A stretch of 7,021 bases of DNA, from the NCBI GenBank assembly GCA_965368175.1, contig CBDULX010000162.1, forward strand, positions 1 through 7,021. Reading direction: 5' to 3'. Both the position numbers and the translations under genes were made by a program. The notes beneath the pieces are model-generated. The model saw only the letters and a program-made list of their open reading frames with translations, had not been told where the DNA came from and did no database searches. Of this stretch, positions 1 through 6,222 are shown one piece after another. The stretch comes from CBDULX01 sp965368175 (GTDB lineage Bacteria; Pseudomonadota; Gammaproteobacteria; SZUA-229). Every line of letters begins with the position of its first letter. Position 1 is the first letter of the stretch.

Positions 1-75
1 GGCGTTTTTTTTGGATGATTATTTAACTTAAATTTAGTGTTTCTGTATCTTTGAAGTGGTAGATCAAAAGCATGG

Positions 76-234
76 GTCCGCAAATGTACGCAAATGAACG
101 CGAATAAAATCTAAATCATTATTTGGGTGAAATACGCAGTAGGCGTACAAACTAAATATTTGCGTTTATTCGCGTTGCCTGCATGGATGCAGGTAAGGGG
201 CGTGATCAGGATGCAGAAGCTTTCATTTGCGGAC
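76..234. repeat. Family B inverted-repeat element (MITE-like), with a nested insert
   Basis: The left arm (76-107) is three copies of an octamer on an exact 10-nt pitch: CGCAAATG at 79 and 89, CGCGAATA at 99. The right arm carries the reverse-complement units TATTTGCG (157), TATTCGCG (167) and CATTTGCG (224). The outer 11 nt match perfectly (GTCCGCAAATG at 76-86, CATTTGCGGAC at 224-234), as do the inner 11 nt (97-107 with 166-176). The 49-nt core contains a small hairpin, TACGC/GCGTA (133-137, 143-147). The element ends 10 nt beyond the stop codon of the diguanylate cyclase gene. No transposase is present, so calling it a non-autonomous mobile repeat is inference. Confidence 0.75.
177..223. 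repeat. 47-nt insert inside the right arm of element B
   Basis: Removing these 47 nt puts the third arm unit at 177, exactly 10 nt after the unit at 167, and restores an ungapped match to the left arm. The segment begins with the inverted repeat CCTGCATGGATGCAGG (178-193, 7-nt arms, 2-nt centre). It repeats GGATGCAG directly at 185-192 and 209-216. It is probably a second, nested short repeat. No target duplication is obvious. Confidence 0.55.
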
Positions 235-243
235 TTAAGGCTT

Positions 244-1194
244 TTAAATCACTATCCGATTTCTGCCGCGGTCTTTGGCGTGATAGAGCTTTTCATCGGC
301 ACATTTGATCAGGCTTTGTACGGAGGGTTGATTAGAATCGCCCCTGTAGAAGCAGACACCTATCGATACGGTGATGTTAAGGTCACCGGCGGCGGACTTG
401 AAAGGCCGCTGGTTGATGCTGCTGAGCAGTCGGTCCAGGGAGTTTGGTTTGAAATTTTCCGGTTTGGTGTAGTGCATGATAATACCAAATTCTTCACCAC
501 CCATGCGTGCCACCAGGTCAGTGGGTCTAACTGTACGTCGAATACGGCGGGTTAGCCCGATGAGTACCTCATCGCCGACGTCGTGACCGTAGGTGTCATT
601 GACTTTCTTGAAGTGATCGATATCGAGCATCAGGAAACACACTCCGCCTTTGCGTGCTGAGGCATCCAGCAGGTGGTATTCCAGCTGACGGGTCAGTAAA
701 CGGCGATTACCGACACCGGTGAGGGGGTCGGTGAGGGCCATTTCTTCCAGATGCTGGATGGTACTTTCCATTTGTTTGGATGTTTCCAGCAGGTCATTTT
801 GTAATGAGGCAATTCGTGCAGCGGCATTAACTCTGGCAGCCAGCTCATGAGGGTTGGGGGGTTTGCAGATATAGTCGTCTACACCATGATTGAACGCCTC
901 TACCAGTGGGCCTATGCCTTCCTGGGCGGTAAACAGGATGACAGCGGTGTAGGTGCCCAGTTCTTCATCAATCTGGCGGATAATATCGGTGAGTTCCAGG
1001 CCATCCATTTCTGGCATTACCCAGTCGGCCAGTACCACATCAGCCCGATGTTGCTCCATGGCGTTTAAGGCCTGAGCTGCGCTTTCTGCGACTCGAATAT
1101 TGCTGAATCCGGCTTTTTTGAGCGCGGCCTGAACCACGGCTCTACTAAATTGCATATCATCCACGATGATGATTGATATGTCTTTGTTCTGCAT
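244..1194 (-). CDS. Response regulator with GGDEF output domain (diguanylate cyclase)
   Basis: This 316-residue cytoplasmic protein has an N-terminal receiver domain (about 5-125) and a C-terminal GGDEF domain (about 153-316), joined by a short, probably coiled-coil helix (about 128-152). Receiver residues are complete: acidic pair D12/D13, phospho-acceptor D57 in the LADWVMPEMDG stretch, T89 and K111. The cyclase domain opens with the TDPLTGVGNRR signature (155-165), has the metal-binding DIDHFKKVND segment (191-200) and an active-site GGEEF (232-236). An RxxD inhibitory site (223-226) sits five residues before it, as in product-inhibited enzymes. It should therefore condense two GTP to c-di-GMP under control of an unidentified histidine kinase; none is encoded here. 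The layout is PleD/WspR-like, with one receiver domain. The gene lies 151 nt downstream of rnt on the same strand. No strong Shine-Dalgarno precedes the ATG, but no alternative in-frame start is better. Confidence 0.93.
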   Translation of the reverse strand: MQNKDISIIIVDDMQFSRAVVQAALKKAGFSNIRVAESAAQALNAMEQHRADVVLADWVMPEMDGLELTDIIRQIDEELGTYTAVILFTAQEGIGPLVEAFNHGVDDYICKPPNPHELAARVNAAARIASLQNDLLETSKQMESTIQHLEEMALTDPLTGVGNRRLLTRQLEYHLLDASARKGGVCFLMLDIDHFKKVNDTYGHDVGDEVLIGLTRRIRRTVRPTDLVARMGGEEFGIIMHYTKPENFKPNSLDRLLSSINQRPFKSAAGDLNITVSIGVCFYRGDSNQPSVQSLIKCADEKLYHAKDRGRNRIVI

Positions 1195-1245
1195 TGCGGA
1201 TAAAATCGATTTGTCCTCAGAGCCTGTTTTATGAGTCTATTTGAT

Positions 1246-1263
1246 GCCCATAATCAGATGGGC
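1246..1263. repeat. Perfect 6-bp inverted repeat between rnt and the cyclase gene
   Basis: GCCCAT (1246-1251) and ATGGGC (1258-1263) flank a 6-nt loop. It lies in the 151-nt gap upstream of the cyclase start, on the path of transcription leaving rnt. No clean T tract follows on either strand, so it is not a convincing intrinsic terminator. It could be an operator or a chance hairpin. Confidence 0.35.
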
Positions 1264-1345
1264 TGTTTAAAATTAAATATTCTATTGGCTCGATTTGTTC
1301 TTAATCTTACATATTCACCGAGTTTAGCCGTTTTCCTGAGATTTT

Positions 1346-1987
1346 TCAGTCACTTTTTGCAGTCCAGATCATCCCATTGGTTTTACGCCAGCGATTAATA
1401 ATGTTGCAGAATAATTCTGCTGTTTTTACCGCATCATAGGCGGCTGAGTGGGCGTGTTCATTATCCCATTCGATGCCTGCTGCCTGCACAGCTCTTGATA
1501 ACACGGTTTGTCCATAGGCCAGCCCCGCCAGAGACACGGTATCAAAGGTGCTGAATGGGTGAAATGGGTTGCGATTTAACTTGCAGCGTTCGGCAGTAGC
1601 GTTAATAAAACTTAGATCCATCATAGTGTTATGACCAACCATAATGGCTCGTTTACAGCCATTGTTTTTTAGCGAACTGCGGATGTGACGGAAGATTTCC
1701 GCCAGACCATCTTTTTCCGGTACCGCCATACGGAACGGGTGATAAGGGTCAATGCCATTCACTTCCATAGACTTGGGATCCATATTGGAGCCTTCGAATG
1801 GCAAAAGATGACGCGAGATCTGCTCATCAATGCTCACTATGCCATTCTCATCCAGTTTCAGAGTGACGGCTGCGACTTCCAGCAGGGCATCTTTTTTAGC
1901 ATTAAATCCACCGGTTTCGACATCAATGACAACTGGCATAAAGCCCCGAAAACGCCGGGACATGGGGGTTGGTTTATTATCAGACAT
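1346..1987 (-). CDS. rnt: Ribonuclease T (DEDDh 3'-5' exoribonuclease)
   Basis: This 213-residue protein matches RNase T in length (E. coli about 215) and along its whole sequence. RNase T is a homodimer that trims the 3' ends of tRNA (CCA turnover), 5S and 23S rRNA and other small RNAs. All DEDDh residues are visible: D22 and E24 in VVIDVETGGF, D124 in GHNTMMDLSF, and H180 and D185 in HAHSAAYDA. The stretch RNPFHPFSTFDT (139-150) is a strong family signature. From memory, E. coli uses F29, F77, F124 and F146 to stack on the substrate 3' end. F28 and F145 are kept here, but the other two positions read V76 and M123. The start lies 47 nt from the divergent TraB/GumN start, so the promoters must overlap. 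In Pseudomonas aeruginosa rnt lies next to pyrC; here a gene on the other strand intervenes. Confidence 0.96.
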   Translation of the reverse strand: MSDNKPTPMSRRFRGFMPVVIDVETGGFNAKKDALLEVAAVTLKLDENGIVSIDEQISRHLLPFEGSNMDPKSMEVNGIDPYHPFRMAVPEKDGLAEIFRHIRSSLKNNGCKRAIMVGHNTMMDLSFINATAERCKLNRNPFHPFSTFDTVSLAGLAYGQTVLSRAVQAAGIEWDNEHAHSAAYDAVKTAELFCNIINRWRKTNGMIWTAKSD

Positions 1988-2034
1988 AATGGTTTATACT
2001 GGTGGTCACCGATCAAACAGGATCATAATCCCGT

Positions 2035-2937
2035 ATGGAAAACATAAAGCTACTCATTGTACTGTTACTGCTGGCGATGGCTTCAACCGTGCAGGCAGAC
2101 AGTCAAGCAGATTACCAAGGGCGCATTCTACACCCGAAAGGACTGTTGTGGAAAATCGAGAAGGCGGGGATGGCGCCCAGTTATCTCTATGGCACTATGC
2201 ATGTGGGTGATCCCAGGGTGCTCAAGCTGGCGCCGGAAGTGGAGAAAGCGTTCAACGAGGCTGACCGGTTTGGTATGGAAGTGTTACTAAATTTTCAGGC
2301 TATGGGGGTGATTACCAGCGGCAGTTTCTTCAACGATGGACGAACCCTGAAGTCGGTGATGAAGGAAGTCGATTATCTACGTTTGATTGACCTGCTTGAA
2401 CAGAAGTTTCAGATGCCGGAAATGGCAGTCATGCACATGCGCCCCTGGGTCGTTCTGGTTCTGCTGATGATGCCGGGGAAAGGGCAGGCAGATTCAGATT
2501 CGGCGCTGGATATGGTGCTCTATCGGCGTGCCGCTATGCGCAAAATTCCATTGCTGGGGCTGGAAACCGCAGAAGAGCAACTGGCTGTGTTTGAAAGCCT
2601 CAAAATGGAAGAGCAGGTATGGATGCTCAATAAATCGGTGGAAGACTACGGTATGATTGAAGAACTCTTCCCCTTACTGCTGGATAATTACCTGCGTCGC
2701 GATCTTGCGGGACTGGTTGAAATGCAGGATCGTTATATGTATCCGGAAAGTGATATAGATGATCGTTTTATGTATGAATTGCTGGATAAACGCAATATTC
2801 GCATGGTAGAACGTATGCAGGACTTTCTTAAGCAGGGTAATGCCTTCATCGCTATTGGCGCCCTGCACCTGCCAGGCAAAACCGGGGTTTTGCATTTGTT
2901 AGAGCAGCAGGGCTACCAGGTGGAGCCGATATATTAA
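2035..2937 (+). CDS. TraB/GumN-family protein, probably exported
   Basis: This 300-residue protein starts with a classical signal peptide: short positive N-terminus, leucine-rich core (6-15) and a likely cleavage site VQA|D after residue 21. It has no lipobox cysteine, so a periplasmic soluble protein is expected. The mature part shows the two GxxH signatures of the TraB/PrgY/GumN family (related to Tiki metalloproteases): GTMH at 53-56 and GALH at 275-278. It also has E82, a conserved RPW (136-138) and GLET (175-178) followed by EEQ. The Glu and His residues are the family's proposed metal ligands. Bacterial members have no firmly assigned substrate, so no function is claimed. An AGGA at 2019-2022 lies 12 nt before the ATG, a somewhat long spacing. 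The gene sits between rnt and pyrC on the opposite strand and ends facing pyrC. Confidence 0.85.
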   Translation: MENIKLLIVLLLLAMASTVQADSQADYQGRILHPKGLLWKIEKAGMAPSYLYGTMHVGDPRVLKLAPEVEKAFNEADRFGMEVLLNFQAMGVITSGSFFNDGRTLKSVMKEVDYLRLIDLLEQKFQMPEMAVMHMRPWVVLVLLMMPGKGQADSDSALDMVLYRRAAMRKIPLLGLETAEEQLAVFESLKMEEQVWMLNKSVEDYGMIEELFPLLLDNYLRRDLAGLVEMQDRYMYPESDIDDRFMYELLDKRNIRMVERMQDFLKQGNAFIAIGALHLPGKTGVLHLLEQQGYQVEPIY

Positions 2938-2984
2938 GTTCAAATCAGTATGAAATTTATGTGGCAGAAAAAAGAACTAATATT

Positions 2985-3055
2985 TGCCACAGAGCCACAA
3001 AGTTCACGGAGGAATATAATATTAAATTCTCTGTGCTCTCAGTGACTCTGTGGCA
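2985..3055. repeat. Family A inverted-repeat element, copy 1 (short core)
   Basis: The left arm holds three heptamers, CACAGAG (2988), CACAAAG (2996) and CACGGAG (3005), at 8 then 9 nt spacing. The right arm mirrors this with CTCTGTG (3029), CTCAGTG (3038) and CTCTGTG (3046), at 9 then 8 nt spacing. The outermost 9 nt, GCCACAGAG, pair perfectly, and about 20 of 27 arm positions pair overall. The core between the arms is only about 17 nt and AT-rich. The element fills the 172-nt gap between two convergent genes. It is homologous to the element at 6077-6210. Confidence 0.8.
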
Positions 3056-3109
3056 TAGGCTTTTATTTTTATAAAACAGATAAAACTATTTACATATAGT
3101 CAGCGGTAT

Positions 3110-4144
3110 CTAAGCCTGTTCCAGTTTCCAGCTTTCTATTTCACCGGCATGTATGGGCACAATGCGCTCATCCCCAAACGGGTAGTCTTCCGGCACGGTC
3201 CAGTTTTCCTTTTTCAAAGTAATCGTCCCGGTGTTTCTTGGCAGGCCATAAAAATCTGCCCCATGGAAGCTGGCGAAGCCTTCCAGTTTGTCCAGTGCCT
3301 GGTTGTCGTCAAAGGCGCGGGCGTAGAGTTCTATGGCCAGTGGGGCGGAAAAGATACCCGCACAACCACAGGCATTTTCCTTGCGGTGTTTGGCATGGGG
3401 GGCGCTGTCGGTGCCGAGAAAAAATTTGGCATTCCCTGAAGTGGCAGCCTGAACCAGTGCCTGCCGATGCTGTTCTCGTTTCAGCACAGGCAGACAATAG
3501 TAGTGAGGGCGTATCCCACCCTTAAATAGAGCATTACGATTGTAGAGCAGGTGCTGGGGTGTGATGGTTGCTGCCAGGTTTGGGCCTGATTCGATGACAA
3601 AGTCAGCCGCATCCCTGGTGGTGATATGCTCGAACACCAGTTTCAACTCCGGGAAGTCTTTTAGAGTTGGAATTAGTACCCGCTCAATAAATATTTTTTC
3701 ACGATCAAACACATCGACATTGGCATCCACCACTTCGCCATGCACCAGTAAGGGCAGTTGATGTTTTTGCATGGCCTCCAGGGTTTGATAACAGTGTTTG
3801 ATGTCAGTCACACCGGCATCGGAATTAGTGGTAGCACCGGCGGGATAAAGTTTAACGGCTTTCACATGCAGGCTGTTGATTGCGCGTTTAATTTCATCTG
3901 CGGCTGTGTTGTTGGTGAGGTACAGGGTCATTAGCGGCTCAAAATCACTGTCTGCTGGCAGTGATTTAAGTATGCGAATCCGATAGTCCAGTGCCTGTTC
4001 GGTGGTAGTTACTGGCGGTGTCAGGTTGGGCATAATAATGGCGCGGGCGAACTGTTTTGCTGTAAAGGGGACGATATCTTTCAGCGTATCGCCATCCCGC
4101 ACATGCAGGTGCCAGTCATCTGGGCGGGTGATTGTCAGTTTCAT
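3110..4144 (-). CDS. pyrC: Dihydroorotase (class II, PyrC type)
   Basis: This 344-residue zinc amidohydrolase interconverts N-carbamoyl-L-aspartate and dihydroorotate, the third step of pyrimidine synthesis, in the cytoplasm. Length and sequence fit the E. coli PyrC class (about 348 residues). The binuclear metal site is complete: H12 and H14 in DDWHLHVRDG, the lysine to be carboxylated K98 in AVKLYPAGAT, H135 in LLVHGE, H173 in FEHITT, and D246 in LGTDSAPH. These lie four residues before the usual E. coli positions. The start codon faces the membrane-protein gene at 4197 across 52 nt, leaving room only for overlapping divergent promoters. Ribosome binding sequence is weak. I saw no attenuator-like leader, and 52 nt leaves little space for one. 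The 3' end converges on the TraB/GumN gene across a family A element. Confidence 0.97.
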   Translation of the reverse strand: MKLTITRPDDWHLHVRDGDTLKDIVPFTAKQFARAIIMPNLTPPVTTTEQALDYRIRILKSLPADSDFEPLMTLYLTNNTAADEIKRAINSLHVKAVKLYPAGATTNSDAGVTDIKHCYQTLEAMQKHQLPLLVHGEVVDANVDVFDREKIFIERVLIPTLKDFPELKLVFEHITTRDAADFVIESGPNLAATITPQHLLYNRNALFKGGIRPHYYCLPVLKREQHRQALVQAATSGNAKFFLGTDSAPHAKHRKENACGCAGIFSAPLAIELYARAFDDNQALDKLEGFASFHGADFYGLPRNTGTITLKKENWTVPEDYPFGDERIVPIHAGEIESWKLEQA

Positions 4145-4196
4145 GTGTTACCAAAAGCAGATATGATCGAATTCTAATAATAACCGATAATGATTT

Positions 4197-4715
4197 ATGG
4201 CAGAGCTTTTAATCCGTTTTTTAAAGATATGCCTGCTTAGCCAGGGCCCCCAGGATCTTCCGTATTCATCCACGCTTTTGCGTGGCACGCTTCTATTATA
4301 TTTTGTGACGGGCCTGTTTGGGCTTTCCTCCATACTGACACTCGAGCAATCTCTGCCGGTAATGGTGGTTGAGCTGGTGTTGTTACTGACCTACGCAGGT
4401 CTGGTGCTGAGAGCGTTCAATAAGCCACAGCGTTTTGTACAAATGGTCAGCGCCCTGGCAGGGGTGGGTGCTATTTTTCAATTAGTGGAATGGCCCTTAC
4501 AGTTATTGATTGCTTCGACCAGGTCCGGGACACAGATATCGCCGGAATTATCCATGCTCTTGCTGCTGGCGGTGAGCTGGAACCTGGCGGTATATGCGCA
4601 TATCTTCAGAGAATCCTTCGGAATTCGTTTATTATCCGCCTTCCTGTTAACCGTGGCATTTGCCATTATCAATATCACGGTTCATCAGATGCTATTCAAA
4701 GATTTAGGAGTTTAA
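4197..4715 (+). CDS. Small multi-pass inner-membrane protein of unknown function
   Basis: I do not recognise a named family. The 172-residue product has no cleavable signal peptide and about five hydrophobic segments (roughly 30-48, 53-71, 83-105, 118-137, 143-163). It starts with an amphipathic stretch (1-14) and the short polar motif SQGPQDLPYSS (15-25), which may be cytoplasmic. No catalytic or metal-binding motif stands out; charged residues are few (E59, E98, R138, E139) and lie in or beside the predicted helices. It begins 52 nt from the divergent pyrC start and ends 2 nt before the TTG of mpl, so it is almost certainly co-transcribed with mpl. A role linked to cell-wall recycling is suggested only by this position. 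The ATG has little Shine-Dalgarno character, so the exact start is less certain than the gene. Confidence 0.75.
   Translation: MAELLIRFLKICLLSQGPQDLPYSSTLLRGTLLLYFVTGLFGLSSILTLEQSLPVMVVELVLLLTYAGLVLRAFNKPQRFVQMVSALAGVGAIFQLVEWPLQLLIASTRSGTQISPELSMLLLLAVSWNLAVYAHIFRESFGIRLLSAFLLTVAFAIINITVHQMLFKDLGV
4706..4710 (+). promoter_or_regulatory. Ribosome binding site that fixes the mpl TTG start
   Basis: AGGAG lies 7 nt before TTG at 4718-4720, ideal spacing. Translation from this TTG gives MHIHILGICGTFMGG, the expected Mpl N-terminus. The site lies inside the last codons of the preceding gene, whose stop (4713-4715) falls between it and the TTG, so translational coupling is likely. Confidence 0.85.
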
Positions 4716-4717
4716 GC

Positions 4718-6070
4718 TTGCATATTCATATTTTAGGGATTTGTGGCACCTTTATGGGAGGGGTCGCGGTACTGGCCCGTCAGGCAGGTCACAAAGTGAC
4801 CGGCTCCGATAGCAATGTGTATCCGCCCATGAGTACTCAGCTGGAAGCTCAGGGTATCGAATTGATGCAAGGATATGAGGCTAATCATCTGCAACCTGAG
4901 CCTGATCAGGTGGTGGTGGGTAATGTAATGAGCCGTGGCAATGCTGCGGTGGAATACATGCTGAACCAGGGCATGGCCTACAATTCTGGCCCCCAGTGGC
5001 TAGCGGAAAATGTGTTGAAAGGTCGCTGGGTACTGGCAGTGGCCGGCACCCACGGTAAAACCACCACCAGCAGCTTACTGGCCTGGATATTAGAATACGC
5101 GGGATTGTATCCGGGATTTCTGATCGGTGGCATCCCGGCTAATTTCGGTGTTTCCGCTCGCTTAGGAGAAGGCCCTTTTTTCGTGGTGGAAGCTGATGAA
5201 TATGACACCGCGTTTTTTGATAAAAGATCCAAGTTTGTTCATTATCACCCGCGTACCCTGATTTTAAATAATCTGGAATTCGATCATGCCGATATTTTTG
5301 AAGATCTGGCGGCCATACAGCGTCAGTTTCATCATCTGGTACGCACCGTGCCGAGTGAGGGGCTGATTGTGGTGAATGCTATGGAGCCGGCCCTGGAAGA
5401 AGTGCTGGAACAGGGTTGCTGGAGTCAGACCGAGCAATTTGCGGATGAAGGAGACAGACAGTGGCTGGTTGATAATGTGTCTGATAATGCTCTGGATTTT
5501 GACGTCTTATGCGATGGCAAGTTGCAGGGCAAAGTAGAAGGCCAGATGCTCGGTCGTCATAATCGGCTCAACATGCTAGCGGCGATTGCTGCTGCGCGAC
5601 ATGTTGGTGTCCCGGTGGCCCAGTCTATTGAAGCCCTGAAACAGTTCAAAGGAATCAAGCGTCGCATGGAGCTGCGTGGAGAAAAGTCTGGTATCCGGGT
5701 GTATGATGATTTTGCCCATCACCCTACCGCCATTCGCGAAACACTGGAAGGCTTAAGAGCCAGTGTCGGCGTTGCAAAAATCTGGGCGGTGCTTGAGCCC
5801 CGTTCAAACACCATGCGCATGGGTGTGCACAAACAACAGCTGGCCGAGTCTTTGAGCAGTGCAGATCATGTGGTGCTATATCAGCCAGTAGGTTTAGAAT
5901 GGGACCTGCAGACGGTGATGGAACAGCTCAGCATACCGGCAGATTTGCAACACAATATCGATGATATCGTTTCTCTGTTGAAACAGAACGCTCAAAACGG
6001 TGATCATATACTGGTGATGAGTAACGGTGCCTTTGGTGGCATACACCAGAAAATCCTTGATGTATTGTGA
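4718..6070 (+). CDS. mpl: UDP-MurNAc:L-alanyl-gamma-D-glutamyl-meso-diaminopimelate ligase
   Basis: This cytoplasmic Mur-ligase-family enzyme uses ATP to join recycled murein tripeptide directly to UDP-MurNAc, bypassing MurC, MurD and MurE. The 450-residue length fits (E. coli 457). Three domains are visible. The N-terminal UDP-binding domain begins IHILGICGTFMGG. The central ATPase has the P-loop GTHGKTTT (110-117), EADEYDT (158-164) and the Mpl-typical NNLEFDHADIF (184-194). The C-terminal domain carries YDDFAHHP (329-336). The reading frame is open 76 codons further upstream to an ATG at 4490. That extension overlaps the membrane-protein gene in another frame and has no Mpl homology, so the TTG at 4718 with its AGGAG site is chosen. 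The gene follows the membrane-protein gene by 2 nt. A family A repeat begins within 7 nt of its stop. Confidence 0.96.
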   Translation: MHIHILGICGTFMGGVAVLARQAGHKVTGSDSNVYPPMSTQLEAQGIELMQGYEANHLQPEPDQVVVGNVMSRGNAAVEYMLNQGMAYNSGPQWLAENVLKGRWVLAVAGTHGKTTTSSLLAWILEYAGLYPGFLIGGIPANFGVSARLGEGPFFVVEADEYDTAFFDKRSKFVHYHPRTLILNNLEFDHADIFEDLAAIQRQFHHLVRTVPSEGLIVVNAMEPALEEVLEQGCWSQTEQFADEGDRQWLVDNVSDNALDFDVLCDGKLQGKVEGQMLGRHNRLNMLAAIAAARHVGVPVAQSIEALKQFKGIKRRMELRGEKSGIRVYDDFAHHPTAIRETLEGLRASVGVAKIWAVLEPRSNTMRMGVHKQQLAESLSSADHVVLYQPVGLEWDLQTVMEQLSIPADLQHNIDDIVSLLKQNAQNGDHILVMSNGAFGGIHQKILDVL

Positions 6071-6076
6071 AAGAAC

Positions 6077-6210
6077 TTTTTGCCACAGAGCCACAGAGAA
6101 AAAATAATTTGATAATTATAGACCCGGTTTTTTTACATAAATGACAACTTATAGCTGTATTAAACTAAGATTAATTAATCTCTGCGTTCTCTGTGACTCT
6201 GTGGCAAAAA
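6077..6210. repeat. Family A inverted-repeat element, copy 2 (long core)
   Basis: Terminal arms 6077-6100 and 6187-6210 are complementary at 23 of 24 positions. The left arm has CACAGAG at 6084 and 6092; a third left unit is not recognisable. The right arm has CTCTGCG (6180), CTCTGTG (6189) and CTCTGTG (6197), the same 9 then 8 nt spacing as copy 1. The core of about 80 nt is AT-rich and ends in the palindrome GATTAATTAATC (6169-6180). Sequence just outside, AAAGAACTTT on the left and AAAGACTTT on the right, resembles an imperfect direct repeat. The element fills most of the mpl-ubiX gap. There is no coding capacity. Confidence 0.85.
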
Positions 6211-6222
6211 AAAGACTTTCTA

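Noticed and set aside
1..75. AT-rich window edge with a T8 run near position 5
   Set aside because: The T run could be a terminator tail, but no hairpin is visible within the window.
76..234. Repeated units as a CRISPR array or iteron origin
   Set aside because: Units are 8 nt on a 10-nt pitch, only three per arm and inverted; there are no unique spacers, cas genes or replication genes.
127..555. Open frame on the plus strand, 142 codons
   Set aside because: It starts inside repeat element B and then runs antisense through the conserved GGDEF domain. It resembles no protein family.
1685..2210. Two plus-strand open frames overlapping rnt and the TraB/GumN start
   Set aside because: Both are antisense or out-of-frame shadows of well-supported genes and have no family features of their own.
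3149..3761. Several open frames on both strands within pyrC
   Set aside because: They lie wholly inside a complete dihydroorotase with all metal ligands; they are frame shadows.
4490..4717. 76-codon upstream extension of mpl to an ATG
   Set aside because: It overlaps the membrane-protein gene in another frame, has no Mpl homology, and the TTG at 4718 has an ideal ribosome binding site and N-terminus.
6077..6210. Family A copy 2 as a simple mpl terminator
   Set aside because: The arms are separated by more than 80 nt, unlike an intrinsic terminator hairpin.
6193..6222. GTG start giving a ten-residue longer UbiX
   Set aside because: The added residues are translated from the right arm of a repeat, and residue numbering from the ATG at 6223 matches the Pseudomonas enzyme.
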